Assembly (NCBI GenBank): GCA_023284085.1
Contig: JAKVHY010000010.1
Coordinates: 1-64,000 of the forward strand
Origin: Shewanella benthica
Lineage (GTDB): Bacteria > Pseudomonadota > Gammaproteobacteria > Enterobacterales > Shewanellaceae
Direction of reading: 5' to 3'
Length of the DNA: 64,000 bases
Part shown: positions 45,541 to 55,855 of the stretch, one piece after another
Numbering within the stretch: the first letter of the stretch is position 1
Layout of the letters: every line of letters begins with the position of its first letter
Notes under the pieces: generated by a model
Database searches by the model: none
What the model was told of the DNA's origin: nothing
Seen by the model: only the letters and a program-made list of their open reading frames with translations
Position numbers and translations under genes: made by a program

Positions 45541-46569
45541 ATGAAGCCGTTGAGGATCTGGTTTTCCTGTGTGTTAGGTGTGACCATAAGCACACTCCTT
45601 GGGTGGTCGAATGCCATGTTTATGGCCTTGTTTCCCGTGTTTGTCTTAGTGAGTCTGAATCGCTGGAATACTGGCTTTTTTGTACACTTGATATTAGGCA
45701 TCTTCTGGGTGAGCGTTCAGGTAAGCCTAATCATAGGCTTCTTGCAGCCATACCCGGTTCTTATGCTGATAGCCGTGGGTATCATGCTGCTGTTTAAATG
45801 CTTTGCCATGCATCATAAGTCGACTTATATATTCGGATATGTGGGTCTACTCATAGGTTCTATTCTGCTCAATTTCGGCAGCTATCAAGCATTCGATTTA
45901 GACAATTTCATTGTAGGGATCTGGATTGCCACTCTGATGACCTTGCCTATTTGCGGTCTGGCTTTCTATTGTTTTCCTGACCCGATAGAAGAACGACCCA
46001 TAATGAGTATACAAGGACAAGATAAACAGCCTAAAGCCATATTAGAACAAACCGCCCTGGGCTGGTTGGTGGCCATGGCTGCGTTTATCATTTTTCAGGT
46101 GGCGAACTTGAATGACTCACTCTCGGCTCAGGCGAGCATCTTGGTCATACTGGCACCTATGACTCTGGTTGGGTCAATGATGGCGGCAAAAATTCGTATT
46201 ATTGGCACATTGGCCGGTTGTATGGCTGCTATGGCCATTCAATTTGTTCTCTATGATATGTTTGACAACCCTATACTCTATCTTGTGTCTTATGCCATCG
46301 CAGCCGGGATCTTCTGTCGTTGGTTAGCCAAGGATCCGGTATGGGCAGGGATCGGTTTTTCTGCCATCTCGGCACTGACTATTCCTTTGACTAATACCAT
46401 GGTGCCGGGACAACAAGACGCCTTCTTCGCCATTCTTTATCGAGCTAGCTCTATCTTAGTCGCAGTGATCGCCACCTCTATGATGATCTGGCTGGGCTAT
46501 AAGTTGCTCAAGTCGATGCCTTGGTTGTTTAGCTTACCAAGACAAGAACAACGGCATGAGAAAGGTTAA
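45541..46569 (+). CDS. DUF2955/FUSC-like inner-membrane exporter
   Basis: 342 residues with about ten hydrophobic helices in two sets (about 5-160 and 175-325), split by a charged cytoplasmic loop near 150-170. GAGGAGGTAAG precedes ATG 45541. The composition and context match DUF2955 proteins, relatives of the aromatic-acid exporter/fusaric-acid resistance family that work with HlyD partners. Substrate unknown. It converges on the GNAT gene, stops one base apart. Confidence 0.82.
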   Translation: MKPLRIWFSCVLGVTISTLLGWSNAMFMALFPVFVLVSLNRWNTGFFVHLILGIFWVSVQVSLIIGFLQPYPVLMLIAVGIMLLFKCFAMHHKSTYIFGYVGLLIGSILLNFGSYQAFDLDNFIVGIWIATLMTLPICGLAFYCFPDPIEERPIMSIQGQDKQPKAILEQTALGWLVAMAAFIIFQVANLNDSLSAQASILVILAPMTLVGSMMAAKIRIIGTLAGCMAAMAIQFVLYDMFDNPILYLVSYAIAAGIFCRWLAKDPVWAGIGFSAISALTIPLTNTMVPGQQDAFFAILYRASSILVAVIATSMMIWLGYKLLKSMPWLFSLPRQEQRHEKG

Positions 46570-46570
46570 A

Positions 46571-47191
46571 TCACCGATTCTGATCGTTTACCTTGATATA
46601 GCCCATCATGACTAAGTCTTTACCTTGGCTGGTGTATTTATTAAAAATCTGCTCGATATCATTCGGGGCTTGGACATCTTGGCTAAATCCATGCTTTTGG
46701 TAAAACTCCACCAGGTGCGGTAGAGAAAACAGATAGGTTTCTTTTGATGTCAGTTTATCTGCTACTCGCTTCATTAGCTGGTGGCCTATGCCTTTTCCTC
46801 TATGGTCTGGGTGAACCAGCATACCGTTCAGTAAGTTAAACTCTCCAATAGGCCTAAGCCTGAGACTTGCAAGAATCTGCTCTGCTTCAATGTATGAGTT
46901 TGGGGGGCAAGTGTGTTCATCATCATTTATCAATAATCTTATCTGCTCAGCTTTGATGTCAGAGTCTGGAGAGAAAGTTTCATCATCATTTATCAATAAT
47001 CTTATCTGCTCAGCTTTGATGTCAGAGTCTGGAGAGAAAGTTTCATCATCATTTATCAATAAGGCTATCTGCTCTTTTCGACTGATGCGGGTATAGGGCA
47101 TGTAACTGCGGTAAAAGCCGTAGACGCCTCTGCGGTGTAGATTATCTAGCCAAATTAACTGCAATGTGAATGTCTCATAAGCGCCAAGCAT
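46571..47191 (-). CDS. GNAT acetyltransferase with in-frame tandem repeat insert
   Basis: 206 residues. Residues about 35-100 contain three 21-residue repeats (LLINDDETFSPDSDIKAEQIR; the third degenerate), inserted between the first helix and the beta-sheet of a GNAT domain. The acetyl-CoA loop HRGKGIGHQLM (about 130-140) and the preceding NGMLVHPD are intact. It probably transfers acetyl to a small molecule or protein N terminus. Without the repeats the domain would be about 150 residues, a normal length. The repeats keep the frame. Confidence 0.82.
   Translation of the reverse strand: MLGAYETFTLQLIWLDNLHRRGVYGFYRSYMPYTRISRKEQIALLINDDETFSPDSDIKAEQIRLLINDDETFSPDSDIKAEQIRLLINDDEHTCPPNSYIEAEQILASLRLRPIGEFNLLNGMLVHPDHRGKGIGHQLMKRVADKLTSKETYLFSLPHLVEFYQKHGFSQDVQAPNDIEQIFNKYTSQGKDLVMMGYIKVNDQNR
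46918..47062 (-). repeat. 63-bp tandem repeats inside the GNAT gene
   Basis: Two identical 63-base units (46918-46980 and 46981-47043) and a partial third (from 47044), with a degenerate relative to the left (about 46873-46917). Identical DNA suggests a recent duplication by slippage or recombination. Confidence 0.92.
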
Positions 47192-47497
47192 TTTGGCTGT
47201 GTGGATTATCGAACAAGTTTATACCAATTGCTAATAGCCTCACTCAACAAATAAACTGGGTTTCATCGGCCTTTTATCGTCTGCAGCCTGCAGGTATCAC
47301 TTGTGTCTTTCGGTGTTGGCTTGTGCGGCTTTAGTTTGCCTGTAGTTGCGGAATTGTTTCTAGTCATGCTCTGTTACAAGATATTGTCTAATAAACACCA
47401 GCATTTGCGCTGCTTTACACAGCTTTACCCTACAAAGGCTCGTTTTTCTTTAAAATAGTGGCAATTCACAACCTTGGTATTAGAAGAAAAATCATCA

Positions 47498-48607
47498 ATG
47501 AAAAAAAGCCTGCTATTGATCCCCATTGTTATCGTGATAGCCGTTGTCGCTTCGTTCAGTGGCTTTACTCTGGCGCAGAAGCCTAACGATAAATCGGCGC
47601 GTGCACCGCGTGTCGTGCCTGTGGTTACAGGTGTTGTCGATCGGCATCTATTGTCTCAGACTCTCTCCTTAATAGGCAAATTGCAGGCGGATAAATCTGT
47701 CTATATTTCCCCTGAAGTCGCGGGCAAGGTGAAAGCGATTCATGTGACCGCTAACCAAGAGATACACGCAGGTCAGCTGCTAATTCAACTCGAAGATGCT
47801 AAGCCTCAGGCTAGTGTGTCAGAGGCGAAGGCGTATCTCAACGATGAGAAACGTAAACTAAAAGAATATCTCAAGCTCATCGATCGTAATGCCATCACCC
47901 AGACTGAGATCGATGCACAAAGAGCCAGTGTCGATATCGCCACCGCCAGACTCGAGTCTGCTCAGGCCGAACTCGAATACCACTATATCAAGGCGCCTTT
48001 TTCCGGTACCGCGGGATTACTGGATTTCAGTCAGGGGACCATGGTGACGGCAGGGAGTGAGCTATTGTCTCTGGATGATCTCTCATCTATGCGGGTCGAT
48101 TTGCAGGTACCTGAGAATTATCTTTCTATGTTGAGTGTTGGCATGACAGTGGCTGCAACCAACAGAGCCTGGCCCGATAGCGTGTTTACCGGGCGGGTGG
48201 TGGCTATCGATCCTCGTATTAATGAGGAGACCCTGAACCTTAAGGTGCGGGTCAATTTCAATAACGCAGATCATAAGCTAAAGCCTGGCATGATGATGTC
48301 GGCGAGTCTGAGCTTTCCTGCCGTGTCGGAGCCAGTTATCCCGGTTCAAGCCATAGAGTATTCCGGCACCAAACGATTTGTGTATGTGATTGGCGCAGAG
48401 CAACTAGCCAAACGAACCCAAGTGGTTCTAGGAGCGCGTATTCAAGATGAAGTACTCATCACAGATGGACTCAGTGTCGGCGATCGTATCGTAGTGCAAG
48501 GTTTAGTTAACATGCGTGACGGCTTAAGAGTGGATGACCTTTCAAATAAAGACGAGTCTATGACAGCGGGCCATCAGTTAGCTGAGTCTCAGGGAGACAG
48601 AAGTTAA
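47498..48607 (+). CDS. RND efflux periplasmic adaptor
   Basis: 369 residues from ATG 47498. One N-terminal anchor/signal (LLLIPIVIVIAVVASFSG). Lipoyl halves YISPEVAGKVKAIHVTANQEI and YHYIKAPFSGTAGLL flank a short helical hairpin; a beta-barrel and membrane-proximal domain follow. It bridges the RND permease to an outer-membrane channel such as TolC, which is not encoded nearby. It overlaps the permease start by one base (TAATG), so they are co-translated. Confidence 0.93.
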   Translation: MKKSLLLIPIVIVIAVVASFSGFTLAQKPNDKSARAPRVVPVVTGVVDRHLLSQTLSLIGKLQADKSVYISPEVAGKVKAIHVTANQEIHAGQLLIQLEDAKPQASVSEAKAYLNDEKRKLKEYLKLIDRNAITQTEIDAQRASVDIATARLESAQAELEYHYIKAPFSGTAGLLDFSQGTMVTAGSELLSLDDLSSMRVDLQVPENYLSMLSVGMTVAATNRAWPDSVFTGRVVAIDPRINEETLNLKVRVNFNNADHKLKPGMMMSASLSFPAVSEPVIPVQAIEYSGTKRFVYVIGAEQLAKRTQVVLGARIQDEVLITDGLSVGDRIVVQGLVNMRDGLRVDDLSNKDESMTAGHQLAESQGDRS

Positions 48608-51600
48608 TGTTAATCTCTGATATCTCGGTTAAACGCCCCGTCGTTGCTATCGTTTTAAGCTTGCTTCTTTGTGTATTTGGCGCCGTGTCCTTCTCTAAAC
48701 TGGCGGTGCGTGAAATGCCGGATGTGGAAAATCCGGTGGTGACAGTGATGACCACCTATGATGGCGCATCGGCGACTATCATGGAGAGTCAGATCACCAC
48801 AGCTTTGGAGGATGAACTCACTGGCATCAGTGGCATCGATGAGATCACATCCGTTACCCGCAATGGCATGTCGCGGATCACCATCACCTTCGATCTCGAC
48901 TGGGATCTTACCGAAGGGGTGAGTGACGTTCGCGATGCGGTCGCTCGTGCCCAACGTCGTTTGCCCGACGAGGCGGATGATCCTATCGTCTCCAAGGACA
49001 ATGGCTCGGGTGAGCCTTCAATCTATATTAATCTCAGCTCGTCGGTGATGGACAGAACCCAGCTGACCGATTATGCCCAGCGAGTGCTGGAAGACAGGTT
49101 CAGTCTGATCACCGGGGTGAGTTCGGTGAGTATCTCTGGCGGCCTCTACAAGGTGATGTATGTTCAGCTCAAACCTGAGTTGATGGCGGGTCGCAATGTG
49201 ACGACCGCAGATATCATTGCCAGCTTAAAGACTGAAAACGTCGAAACCCCGGGCGGAGAAGTCAGAAACGACACCACTGTGATGACCGTGCGCACGGCCA
49301 GGCTCTACAATAATCCCGAAGACTTCGATTACCTAGTGGTTCGCACCGCCAGCGATGGCACGCCGATTTACCTTAAAGATGTCGCCTCGGTTTTCGTTGG
49401 CGCAGAGAATGAAAACTCCACATTTAAGAGTGATGGCGTACCAAATTTAAGTTTAGGCATCATAGCTCAGTCTGATGCCAACCCATTAGAGGTGGCAAAG
49501 GCTGCGCATATCGAGGTCGAGCGCATTCAGCAGTTCCTGCCTGAAGGGACTCAGCTGGTGGTCGATTATGACTCCACGGTATTTATCGACCGCTCAATTA
49601 GCGAAGTTTATAACACGCTGTTGATCACCGGTGGACTGGTTGTCTTGGTGCTCTATATCTTTATCGGTCAGGCGAGGGCAACACTTATCCCTGCCGTGAC
49701 CGTACCGGTTTCACTCATTTCAGCCTTTATTGCCGCTAACTTTTTTGGTTTCTCGATTAACTTGCTCACCCTGATGGCCTTGATTCTGTCTATCGGCCTG
49801 GTGGTGGATGATGCCATAGTGGTGGTGGAGAATATCTTCCATCATATCGAGAAAGGTGAACCACCTTTGTTGGCAGCCTATAACGGCACGCGGGAAGTGG
49901 GTTTTGCGGTAGTCGCCACCACGGCCGTTCTGGTGATGGTATTTCTGCCAATCTCTTTCATGGAAGGCATGGTCGGACGCTTGTTTACCGAGTTCTCCGT
50001 CATGCTGGCGATGTCGGTGATCTTCTCCTCTATCGTGGCCCTGACGTTAACGCCAGTACTCGCCAGCAAGATACTTAAAGCGAATGTTAAACCCAACCGT
50101 TTCAATATCTGGATCGATGCCAGATTTAGTAAGCTTGAGTGTGGTTATCGACTCGCGGTGGCCAAGGCGATTCAATTTAGGTTTGCTGCGCCTGTGGTGA
50201 TCATCTTGTGTATTGTCGGCAGCGCCGCCCTGATGCAGGTGGTGCCATCTCAGTTGGCACCTCAAGAAGACAGGGGAGTGATATTTGCCTTCGTCAAGGG
50301 GGCGGAAGGCACCAGCTACAACCGGATGACGGCTAATATGGATATCGTCGAAGACAAGCTAATGCCGCTATTAGGCCAAGGGGTTATCAAGTCTTTCAGT
50401 GTACAGGCTCCGGCATTTGGTGGCCGGGCTGGCGATCAGACGGGGTTCGTTATCATGCAGCTCGAAGACTGGGAAGATAGGGACGTCAATGCTCAGCAAG
50501 CACTGGCCATTGTCGCTAAAGCCCTACAGGGGATCCCCGATGTGATGGTGCGGCCCATGTTGCCAGGTTTCAGAGGGCAATCGAGCGAGCCGGTGCAGTT
50601 TGTGATCGGAGGTTCTGATTACCAGGAACTGTTTAAGTGGGCGGAAGTTTTACAGGAAGAGGCCATACACAGCCCTATGCTGGAAGGGGCCGATCTCGAT
50701 TACTCCGAGACCACGCCAGAGCTCGTGGTGAGTGTCGACAGGCAGCGCGCCGCCGAGCTTGGGATCAGTGTTGCCGAAGTTTCCGAGACACTGGAGGTGA
50801 TGCTCGGTGGACGCAGTGAAACCACATTTGTCGAGCGCGGCGAAGAGTATGATGTCTATCTCAGAGGCGACGAGAATAGCTTTAATAGCATGGCGGATTT
50901 GAGTCAGATCTACATGCGTTCGAGTAAAGGCGAATTGATCACACTAGATTCGATAACACATATCGAAGAGGTGGCCTCGGCTCAAAAATTGAGTCATACC
51001 AATAAGCAGAAATCGATAACCCTTAAGGCTAACTTAGGTGAAGGTTACACCTTAGGCCAAGCCTTAGATTTTCTCGATGCCAAAGCCATTGAGATCTTGC
51101 CCAGTGATATCTCGGTGAGCTACACGGGTGAATCGAAAGACTTTAAAGAAAATCAGGCTAGTGTGCTGGTGGTATTTGGTCTGGCTCTGTTAGTGGCTTA
51201 TCTGGTGTTAGCCGCTCAGTTTGAGAGTTTTATCAACCCTATGGTGGTGATGTTTACTGTGCCTATGGGGGTCTTTGGCGGCTTCCTTGGCCTCTTCCTG
51301 ACCGGGCAAGGACTGAATATTTACAGCCAGATAGGTATGATAATGCTGATCGGCATGGTGACCAAGAACGGCATCTTGATCGTGGAGTTTGCTAACCAAC
51401 TACGTGATAAGGGGCTCGAGATAGAACAGGCGATTATCGATGCTTCGGCACGCCGTCTGCGTCCTATCCTGATGACCGCATTCACGACCTTAGTTGGTGC
51501 AGTCCCCTTGATCATGTCAACAGGCGCAGGCTCTGAGAGCCGTATCGCCGTGGGTACTGTGGTCTTTTTCGGGATGGCATTTGCGACGTTCGTAACCCTA

Positions 51601-51708
51601 CTGGTGATCCCGGCCATGTATCGTTTAATCTCGGCGAAAACCACTTCACCCGGTTTTGTAGAGGCTCAACTAGAACAAGCAATCAAGGCTCAAGTTGTCA
51701 GCGATTAA
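48607..51708 (+). CDS. RND-family (HAE1) multidrug efflux permease
   Basis: 1033 residues, 12 membrane helices with two large periplasmic loops. The proton-relay Asp pair is in GLVVDDAIVVVEN (Asp401-Asp402), and the N terminus ISDISVKRPVVAIVLSLLL and C-terminal TKNGILIVEFANQL are typical. It pumps drugs or other amphiphiles out using proton motive force. There is no regulator beside it. It resembles the Vibrio/Shewanella VmeV/VexH-like branch rather than AcrB itself; the exact substrate is not determinable. Confidence 0.93.
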   Translation: MLISDISVKRPVVAIVLSLLLCVFGAVSFSKLAVREMPDVENPVVTVMTTYDGASATIMESQITTALEDELTGISGIDEITSVTRNGMSRITITFDLDWDLTEGVSDVRDAVARAQRRLPDEADDPIVSKDNGSGEPSIYINLSSSVMDRTQLTDYAQRVLEDRFSLITGVSSVSISGGLYKVMYVQLKPELMAGRNVTTADIIASLKTENVETPGGEVRNDTTVMTVRTARLYNNPEDFDYLVVRTASDGTPIYLKDVASVFVGAENENSTFKSDGVPNLSLGIIAQSDANPLEVAKAAHIEVERIQQFLPEGTQLVVDYDSTVFIDRSISEVYNTLLITGGLVVLVLYIFIGQARATLIPAVTVPVSLISAFIAANFFGFSINLLTLMALILSIGLVVDDAIVVVENIFHHIEKGEPPLLAAYNGTREVGFAVVATTAVLVMVFLPISFMEGMVGRLFTEFSVMLAMSVIFSSIVALTLTPVLASKILKANVKPNRFNIWIDARFSKLECGYRLAVAKAIQFRFAAPVVIILCIVGSAALMQVVPSQLAPQEDRGVIFAFVKGAEGTSYNRMTANMDIVEDKLMPLLGQGVIKSFSVQAPAFGGRAGDQTGFVIMQLEDWEDRDVNAQQALAIVAKALQGIPDVMVRPMLPGFRGQSSEPVQFVIGGSDYQELFKWAEVLQEEAIHSPMLEGADLDYSETTPELVVSVDRQRAAELGISVAEVSETLEVMLGGRSETTFVERGEEYDVYLRGDENSFNSMADLSQIYMRSSKGELITLDSITHIEEVASAQKLSHTNKQKSITLKANLGEGYTLGQALDFLDAKAIEILPSDISVSYTGESKDFKENQASVLVVFGLALLVAYLVLAAQFESFINPMVVMFTVPMGVFGGFLGLFLTGQGLNIYSQIGMIMLIGMVTKNGILIVEFANQLRDKGLEIEQAIIDASARRLRPILMTAFTTLVGAVPLIMSTGAGSESRIAVGTVVFFGMAFATFVTLLVIPAMYRLISAKTTSPGFVEAQLEQAIKAQVVSD

Positions 51709-51749
51709 GCTTAGCCGTTTCCTTATATCAATAGATATTACCTAAACTT

Positions 51750-51790
51750 CAAAGGGTCAGTAGCCATCATCTTGCTGACTCTTTGATTTG
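51750..51790 (+). terminator. Terminator after the RND operon
   Basis: CAAAGGGTCAG ... CTGACTCTTTG with a 14-base loop and ATTTG after it, 41 bases past the permease stop. Confidence 0.7.
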
Positions 51791-52162
51791 CTCTCGTCTC
51801 CACTGACCTTTGATATTAATTCCCATTTCCCATTTCCTTTCATCAGACACTTTCTTATACCGATAGGTGTGACCCTATTTTTGATAAACCTGTTCCATGC
51901 TCTTTTGCGTGTAAATTATGCATATTCTGGTTTGAACTACTGATTTATCTCAAATTATCGAATTTAAAATGTGTAAAGATCATCATTATCAGGTGTTACA
52001 TGTTGTAAAAACTGTTTCTTAGGTGTTAAATGCCTCGTGTGTACGACTTAGGACTTATTTTGGGGTTATCCGCTAGGTTCCGGTCGTGATCTAAGGGGAT
52101 AAATTGACTGGCGTGCTGTATTGGTCAATTTGCTATTACCAACATTTAAGAAAATAACAATC
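51791..52162 (+). other. AT-rich gap upstream of pilY1
   Basis: No gene seen. It contains two AGGTGTTA-ATG-like repeats (about 51991 and 52021) and a TTATACC palindrome-like motif near 51855. The promoter of the pilY1-tapY2 unit is probably here. Confidence 0.4.
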
Positions 52163-55100
52163 ATGATTAATTTTTATTTTGCATTTATGGTTAATGCCGT
52201 TAAAGCCAAAGGGAAAACATTGCCTTTAGCTCAAATTCTTTCACTTAAAAATCATATCTTCGGCCTATCTTTAGGTGTTGTTTTGGCCATGTCGGCAGCA
52301 CCATTTTTCTCTTTCGCAGATGATACTGAGCTTTATGTCTTCGAGTCTACTGCGCGTACAGGTGCACGTCCTCAGATGCTGATTATTTTTGATAATTCGG
52401 GCAGCATGGGGGCAAGAGTCTACGATGTCGATGCTCCTTATGTGAAAGGAGCTGGAGGGCTAGAAGCGGGTAATTTTGCTAAGACAGGAAAGTTATATTA
52501 CAGCCGAGGGCCAACGAATAAAGCTAATTTGCCTAATCCGGCTAATGCTAATGAAAAACGCCAATTTTCAGGGGCCATAAATGGTTGTCAAAGTTCATGG
52601 CAATATCTCAATACGTATGGTGTGTTTACCGGTTTCTTTCGCGAGTATCGCTTCTCTGGTGCAAATGGCACATGGAAAGAACTCTCGGGAGCCAATGTTA
52701 GCAATGCCTTAGCAATCGATTGTTTTGAAGATATTCAAGATAATAAGTGGCGAAATGCGGCGGGTTCAAGCTCTGGGCTTCCCGTCGATAGCTTAGGTTC
52801 AGTTTCTTCTCCTGTGCGTTATAGTGCAGCAAGTGGCGATTCAAATTCTCAAACTAAACGAAATGCGAGAGCGAAAGCGGCGTTAACTGGATTTGGTACC
52901 GGTCGAGTCATTACTGTTTACACTGAAGATTACTTGCGTTGGGAGCATGGGGAAAAAAACAAGGTCACTAAGACACGACTCGAACTGGCTAAAGATGCAA
53001 TTAAAAATGTGATTTTAACCACTCCAGGTGTCGATTTTGGTTTGTCGATTTTCAATATGAACGGGCCTAGGGATAATCAACGAGATGGCGGGCGGATTAT
53101 TGCCGGCATAAAAAATATGTCGTCAAAAGGAAAAATAGATCTGCTTAACAGTGTACAAAGTATTACTTACGCACAGAACACGCCATTATGTGAAACCTTG
53201 TATGAAGCCTATCGTTATTTCTCTGGGCAATCAGTACTATTTGGCAATGACGATAGCGATTACGTATCTTATGACCGCTGGGGGAGATACAGAGGAACGT
53301 ATAAATCAAATCGGAATTCGCCGCTAGATCCGGACATTCTCGATGCTGGTGTCTATAGCTCACCATTAAAAAAATGTCAAGATAAAGCCTATATTGTCTA
53401 TATCACAGACGGTGAGCCTACCGTGGACAATGCGGCTAATCTTGCGATTGAATCTTTGACTGGCGGCGTAGATAAACATACGGCTAAGCCGGTTAGTTAT
53501 CTAAGTTCTATGTCCAGCTGGATGAATAATCATGATGTAAATCCTAAAGAGCCCGGAATACAACATGTATCAACATTCACCATAGGGTTCAGTGAGGGGG
53601 CTGCCAGTGCGGCTTCATTGCTGAAAAAAACCGCTGCAGTTGGTGGGGGAAGCTATTTCGATGCCACCAATGCCAAGTTGTTACAAGGATCTTTGCAGCA
53701 AGCTGTCAATAAAATTCTCGAAACAAATGCCAGTTTTACTTCACCTGCGGTGGCGAGTAACAACTTTAATCGAACCCAGTCTTTTGAGTATGCATATTAT
53801 TCGATGTTTCTTCCTAATAAGGGACCACGTTGGACGGGTAACATAAAGAAGTTCAAGGTGACGGGAAGTGGCGATATTATCGATCAGAGCGGAAAAAAAG
53901 CTATCGGTGGCGATGGCAATATTAAGGCTGAAGCCTGTTCATATTGGACACCCAAATCGATATGTGATGCGGGGGGAGACGGTAATGAAGTGATTAAAGG
54001 AGGCGTACTTTCATCTATGCGGCGGGCAAGTTCCAGAACCCTTTACAGTAATTTGTCTTCGGGGATGACAAGGTTTAGTCAGCGTGAAGCCGCTAAGTTA
54101 GCAGGAAATGCGGGCTCGTTAGCTAGCTACATGGGGGTGGATGAGTCTGAGCTAACTTCATTGTTTTCATGGGCTAAAGGTTTAGATGTCGATAATGACA
54201 AAAATCAAAAAACGATTACGACTCCGAATTCAAATTGGCGTACCGATATCATGGGGGATGCGCTTCATTCGAAACCCTTGGCACTAAACTTTGGCAATAA
54301 AGCTAAACCAGACATTAGGGTCATGGTAGGGACTAATCATGGTTTCTTCCATATGTTTAAAGATGCAGGCTCAGAAGTATCAGAGTCTTGGGCATTTATT
54401 CCTTATGAACTGCTGCCGAATCTTAAAATTTTAAGAGCAAATGTGCCTACTGGGGTTCATTCGGTTTATGGCATCGATGCGAGTCCCGTTGCTTACACCA
54501 AAATGAATAGTTCAGGGATTGAGAAGGCTTGGGTATTCTTTGGTATGCGTCGAGGTGGAAGCAGTTATTACGCCATCGATATCAGTAACCCAGATTCGCC
54601 TCAATTTATGTGGAAAATAGATTCAAACTCAGCAGGCATGTCTGAGTTAGGCCAGTCTTGGTCAACTCCTGTAGTGACAACGATTCAAGGTGGCAGTGGT
54701 GAACAGCCTGTACTGATTTTTGGCGCAGGTTACTCCCCAGCAGGGAAAGACGGTGCTGGAATTGGCAATCTTGATACCAAGGGACGTGGGGTTTTTATCG
54801 TCAATGCTGAAGATGGTAAGCTTATTCATCATTTTGGAGTCGGAGGTTCTAATGGTACTCAAATCCCGGGTATAACAGACAGTATTCCAAGTTCAGTCGC
54901 GGTATTAGATGCTAATGATGATGGCAAAATCGATCGTATTTATGCCACTGATACTGGGGGGAATGTATGGCGTATGGATCTGCCCACCGCGGACAAATCG
55001 ACTTGGTCGGCATTTAAGCTTGCTAGCTTAGGGGGCCCTTTATTAGCGAGCAACAGACGTTTCTTTTCTGGTCCCGTAGTGGCTCAGACTATGTTTAATA

Positions 55101-55795
55101 ATGTCTCTGAGGTTGAATATGATGTCAATGGCGCTAAAACAACCACTGTCACCTATCAGAACGTACCCTACGATGCAGTGGTGGTGGGAAGTGGTCATAG
55201 AGCCATGCCTTCGGATCTGTCTCGGGCCGATATGTTTTTTACGCTGCAAGATCGAAACGTAACAGTTAAGTCTTATAAGCCTGGTAATACAAGGGTCAAG
55301 ATACCTGAGCCATTAACGCTGGCTAACTTGTACGATGTCACATCTAAACCGCCTAAATCGAAAGAAGAGCAACTTTCATTTGGCACAACGCGTGGTTGGT
55401 ATTATGACTTTGGTCGCAGTGGCGAGAAAAACTTATCTTCAGCGACCATCATCAATGGACGGGTATTTTTTACTTCTTATGTACCAGGTAACTTAGCTGA
55501 CAGTGATCAATGCTTAATTTCCGGTAAGGGCTACTTGTACAATTTCGGTCTACACAGGGGGCAGCGCGATTTTGAATATAGAAAAATTAACGATTCTGTG
55601 CCCGATACCCCACAAATGATTATTCCTCCTAGGGATGCAGATGTTGATGGGAATCATCCACCAACCAATATCTATCTCATAGGTATTGGTGATGCGGTAC
55701 CTAATGAAAAAACTCAAGTTGGTTGTGAGTCTGGAGATCTTAAGTGCATTGGTGGTGGGTTAAGAACCAATAAAATTTATTACTATCAGAATTAA
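52163..55795 (+). CDS. pilY1: PilY1-family type IV pilus tip/assembly protein
   Basis: 1210 residues from ATG 52163 (an in-frame TTG 52121 would add 14). A signal peptide ends near SFADD. The N-terminal von Willebrand A domain has the MIDAS motif D77-N-S-G-S-M. The C-terminal seven-bladed propeller region (about 690-1150) includes the calcium loop D916-ANDDGKID. PilY1 promotes pilus extension, adhesion and surface sensing. Other minor pilin genes (pilE, pilV, pilW, pilX, fimT) are absent here; a TapY2 gene follows. Confidence 0.92.
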   Translation: MINFYFAFMVNAVKAKGKTLPLAQILSLKNHIFGLSLGVVLAMSAAPFFSFADDTELYVFESTARTGARPQMLIIFDNSGSMGARVYDVDAPYVKGAGGLEAGNFAKTGKLYYSRGPTNKANLPNPANANEKRQFSGAINGCQSSWQYLNTYGVFTGFFREYRFSGANGTWKELSGANVSNALAIDCFEDIQDNKWRNAAGSSSGLPVDSLGSVSSPVRYSAASGDSNSQTKRNARAKAALTGFGTGRVITVYTEDYLRWEHGEKNKVTKTRLELAKDAIKNVILTTPGVDFGLSIFNMNGPRDNQRDGGRIIAGIKNMSSKGKIDLLNSVQSITYAQNTPLCETLYEAYRYFSGQSVLFGNDDSDYVSYDRWGRYRGTYKSNRNSPLDPDILDAGVYSSPLKKCQDKAYIVYITDGEPTVDNAANLAIESLTGGVDKHTAKPVSYLSSMSSWMNNHDVNPKEPGIQHVSTFTIGFSEGAASAASLLKKTAAVGGGSYFDATNAKLLQGSLQQAVNKILETNASFTSPAVASNNFNRTQSFEYAYYSMFLPNKGPRWTGNIKKFKVTGSGDIIDQSGKKAIGGDGNIKAEACSYWTPKSICDAGGDGNEVIKGGVLSSMRRASSRTLYSNLSSGMTRFSQREAAKLAGNAGSLASYMGVDESELTSLFSWAKGLDVDNDKNQKTITTPNSNWRTDIMGDALHSKPLALNFGNKAKPDIRVMVGTNHGFFHMFKDAGSEVSESWAFIPYELLPNLKILRANVPTGVHSVYGIDASPVAYTKMNSSGIEKAWVFFGMRRGGSSYYAIDISNPDSPQFMWKIDSNSAGMSELGQSWSTPVVTTIQGGSGEQPVLIFGAGYSPAGKDGAGIGNLDTKGRGVFIVNAEDGKLIHHFGVGGSNGTQIPGITDSIPSSVAVLDANDDGKIDRIYATDTGGNVWRMDLPTADKSTWSAFKLASLGGPLLASNRRFFSGPVVAQTMFNNVSEVEYDVNGAKTTTVTYQNVPYDAVVVGSGHRAMPSDLSRADMFFTLQDRNVTVKSYKPGNTRVKIPEPLTLANLYDVTSKPPKSKEEQLSFGTTRGWYYDFGRSGEKNLSSATIINGRVFFTSYVPGNLADSDQCLISGKGYLYNFGLHRGQRDFEYRKINDSVPDTPQMIIPPRDADVDGNHPPTNIYLIGIGDAVPNEKTQVGCESGDLKCIGGGLRTNKIYYYQN

Positions 55796-55855
55796 TTAAC
55801 TTAGTTTAAGCGTGAGCTTAGCTATTATGGATTTTGTTAAGTGTGGGAGTTGACT

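Noticed and set aside
46918..47062. Regular 63-bp repeats considered as a CRISPR-like array
   Set aside because: They are contiguous without spacers, lie inside an open GNAT frame and are not palindromic.
51965..51985. Possible CRP site (TGTGTAAAGATCATCA) before pilY1
   Set aside because: Only one half resembles TGTGA and the other half is poor; not enough to call.
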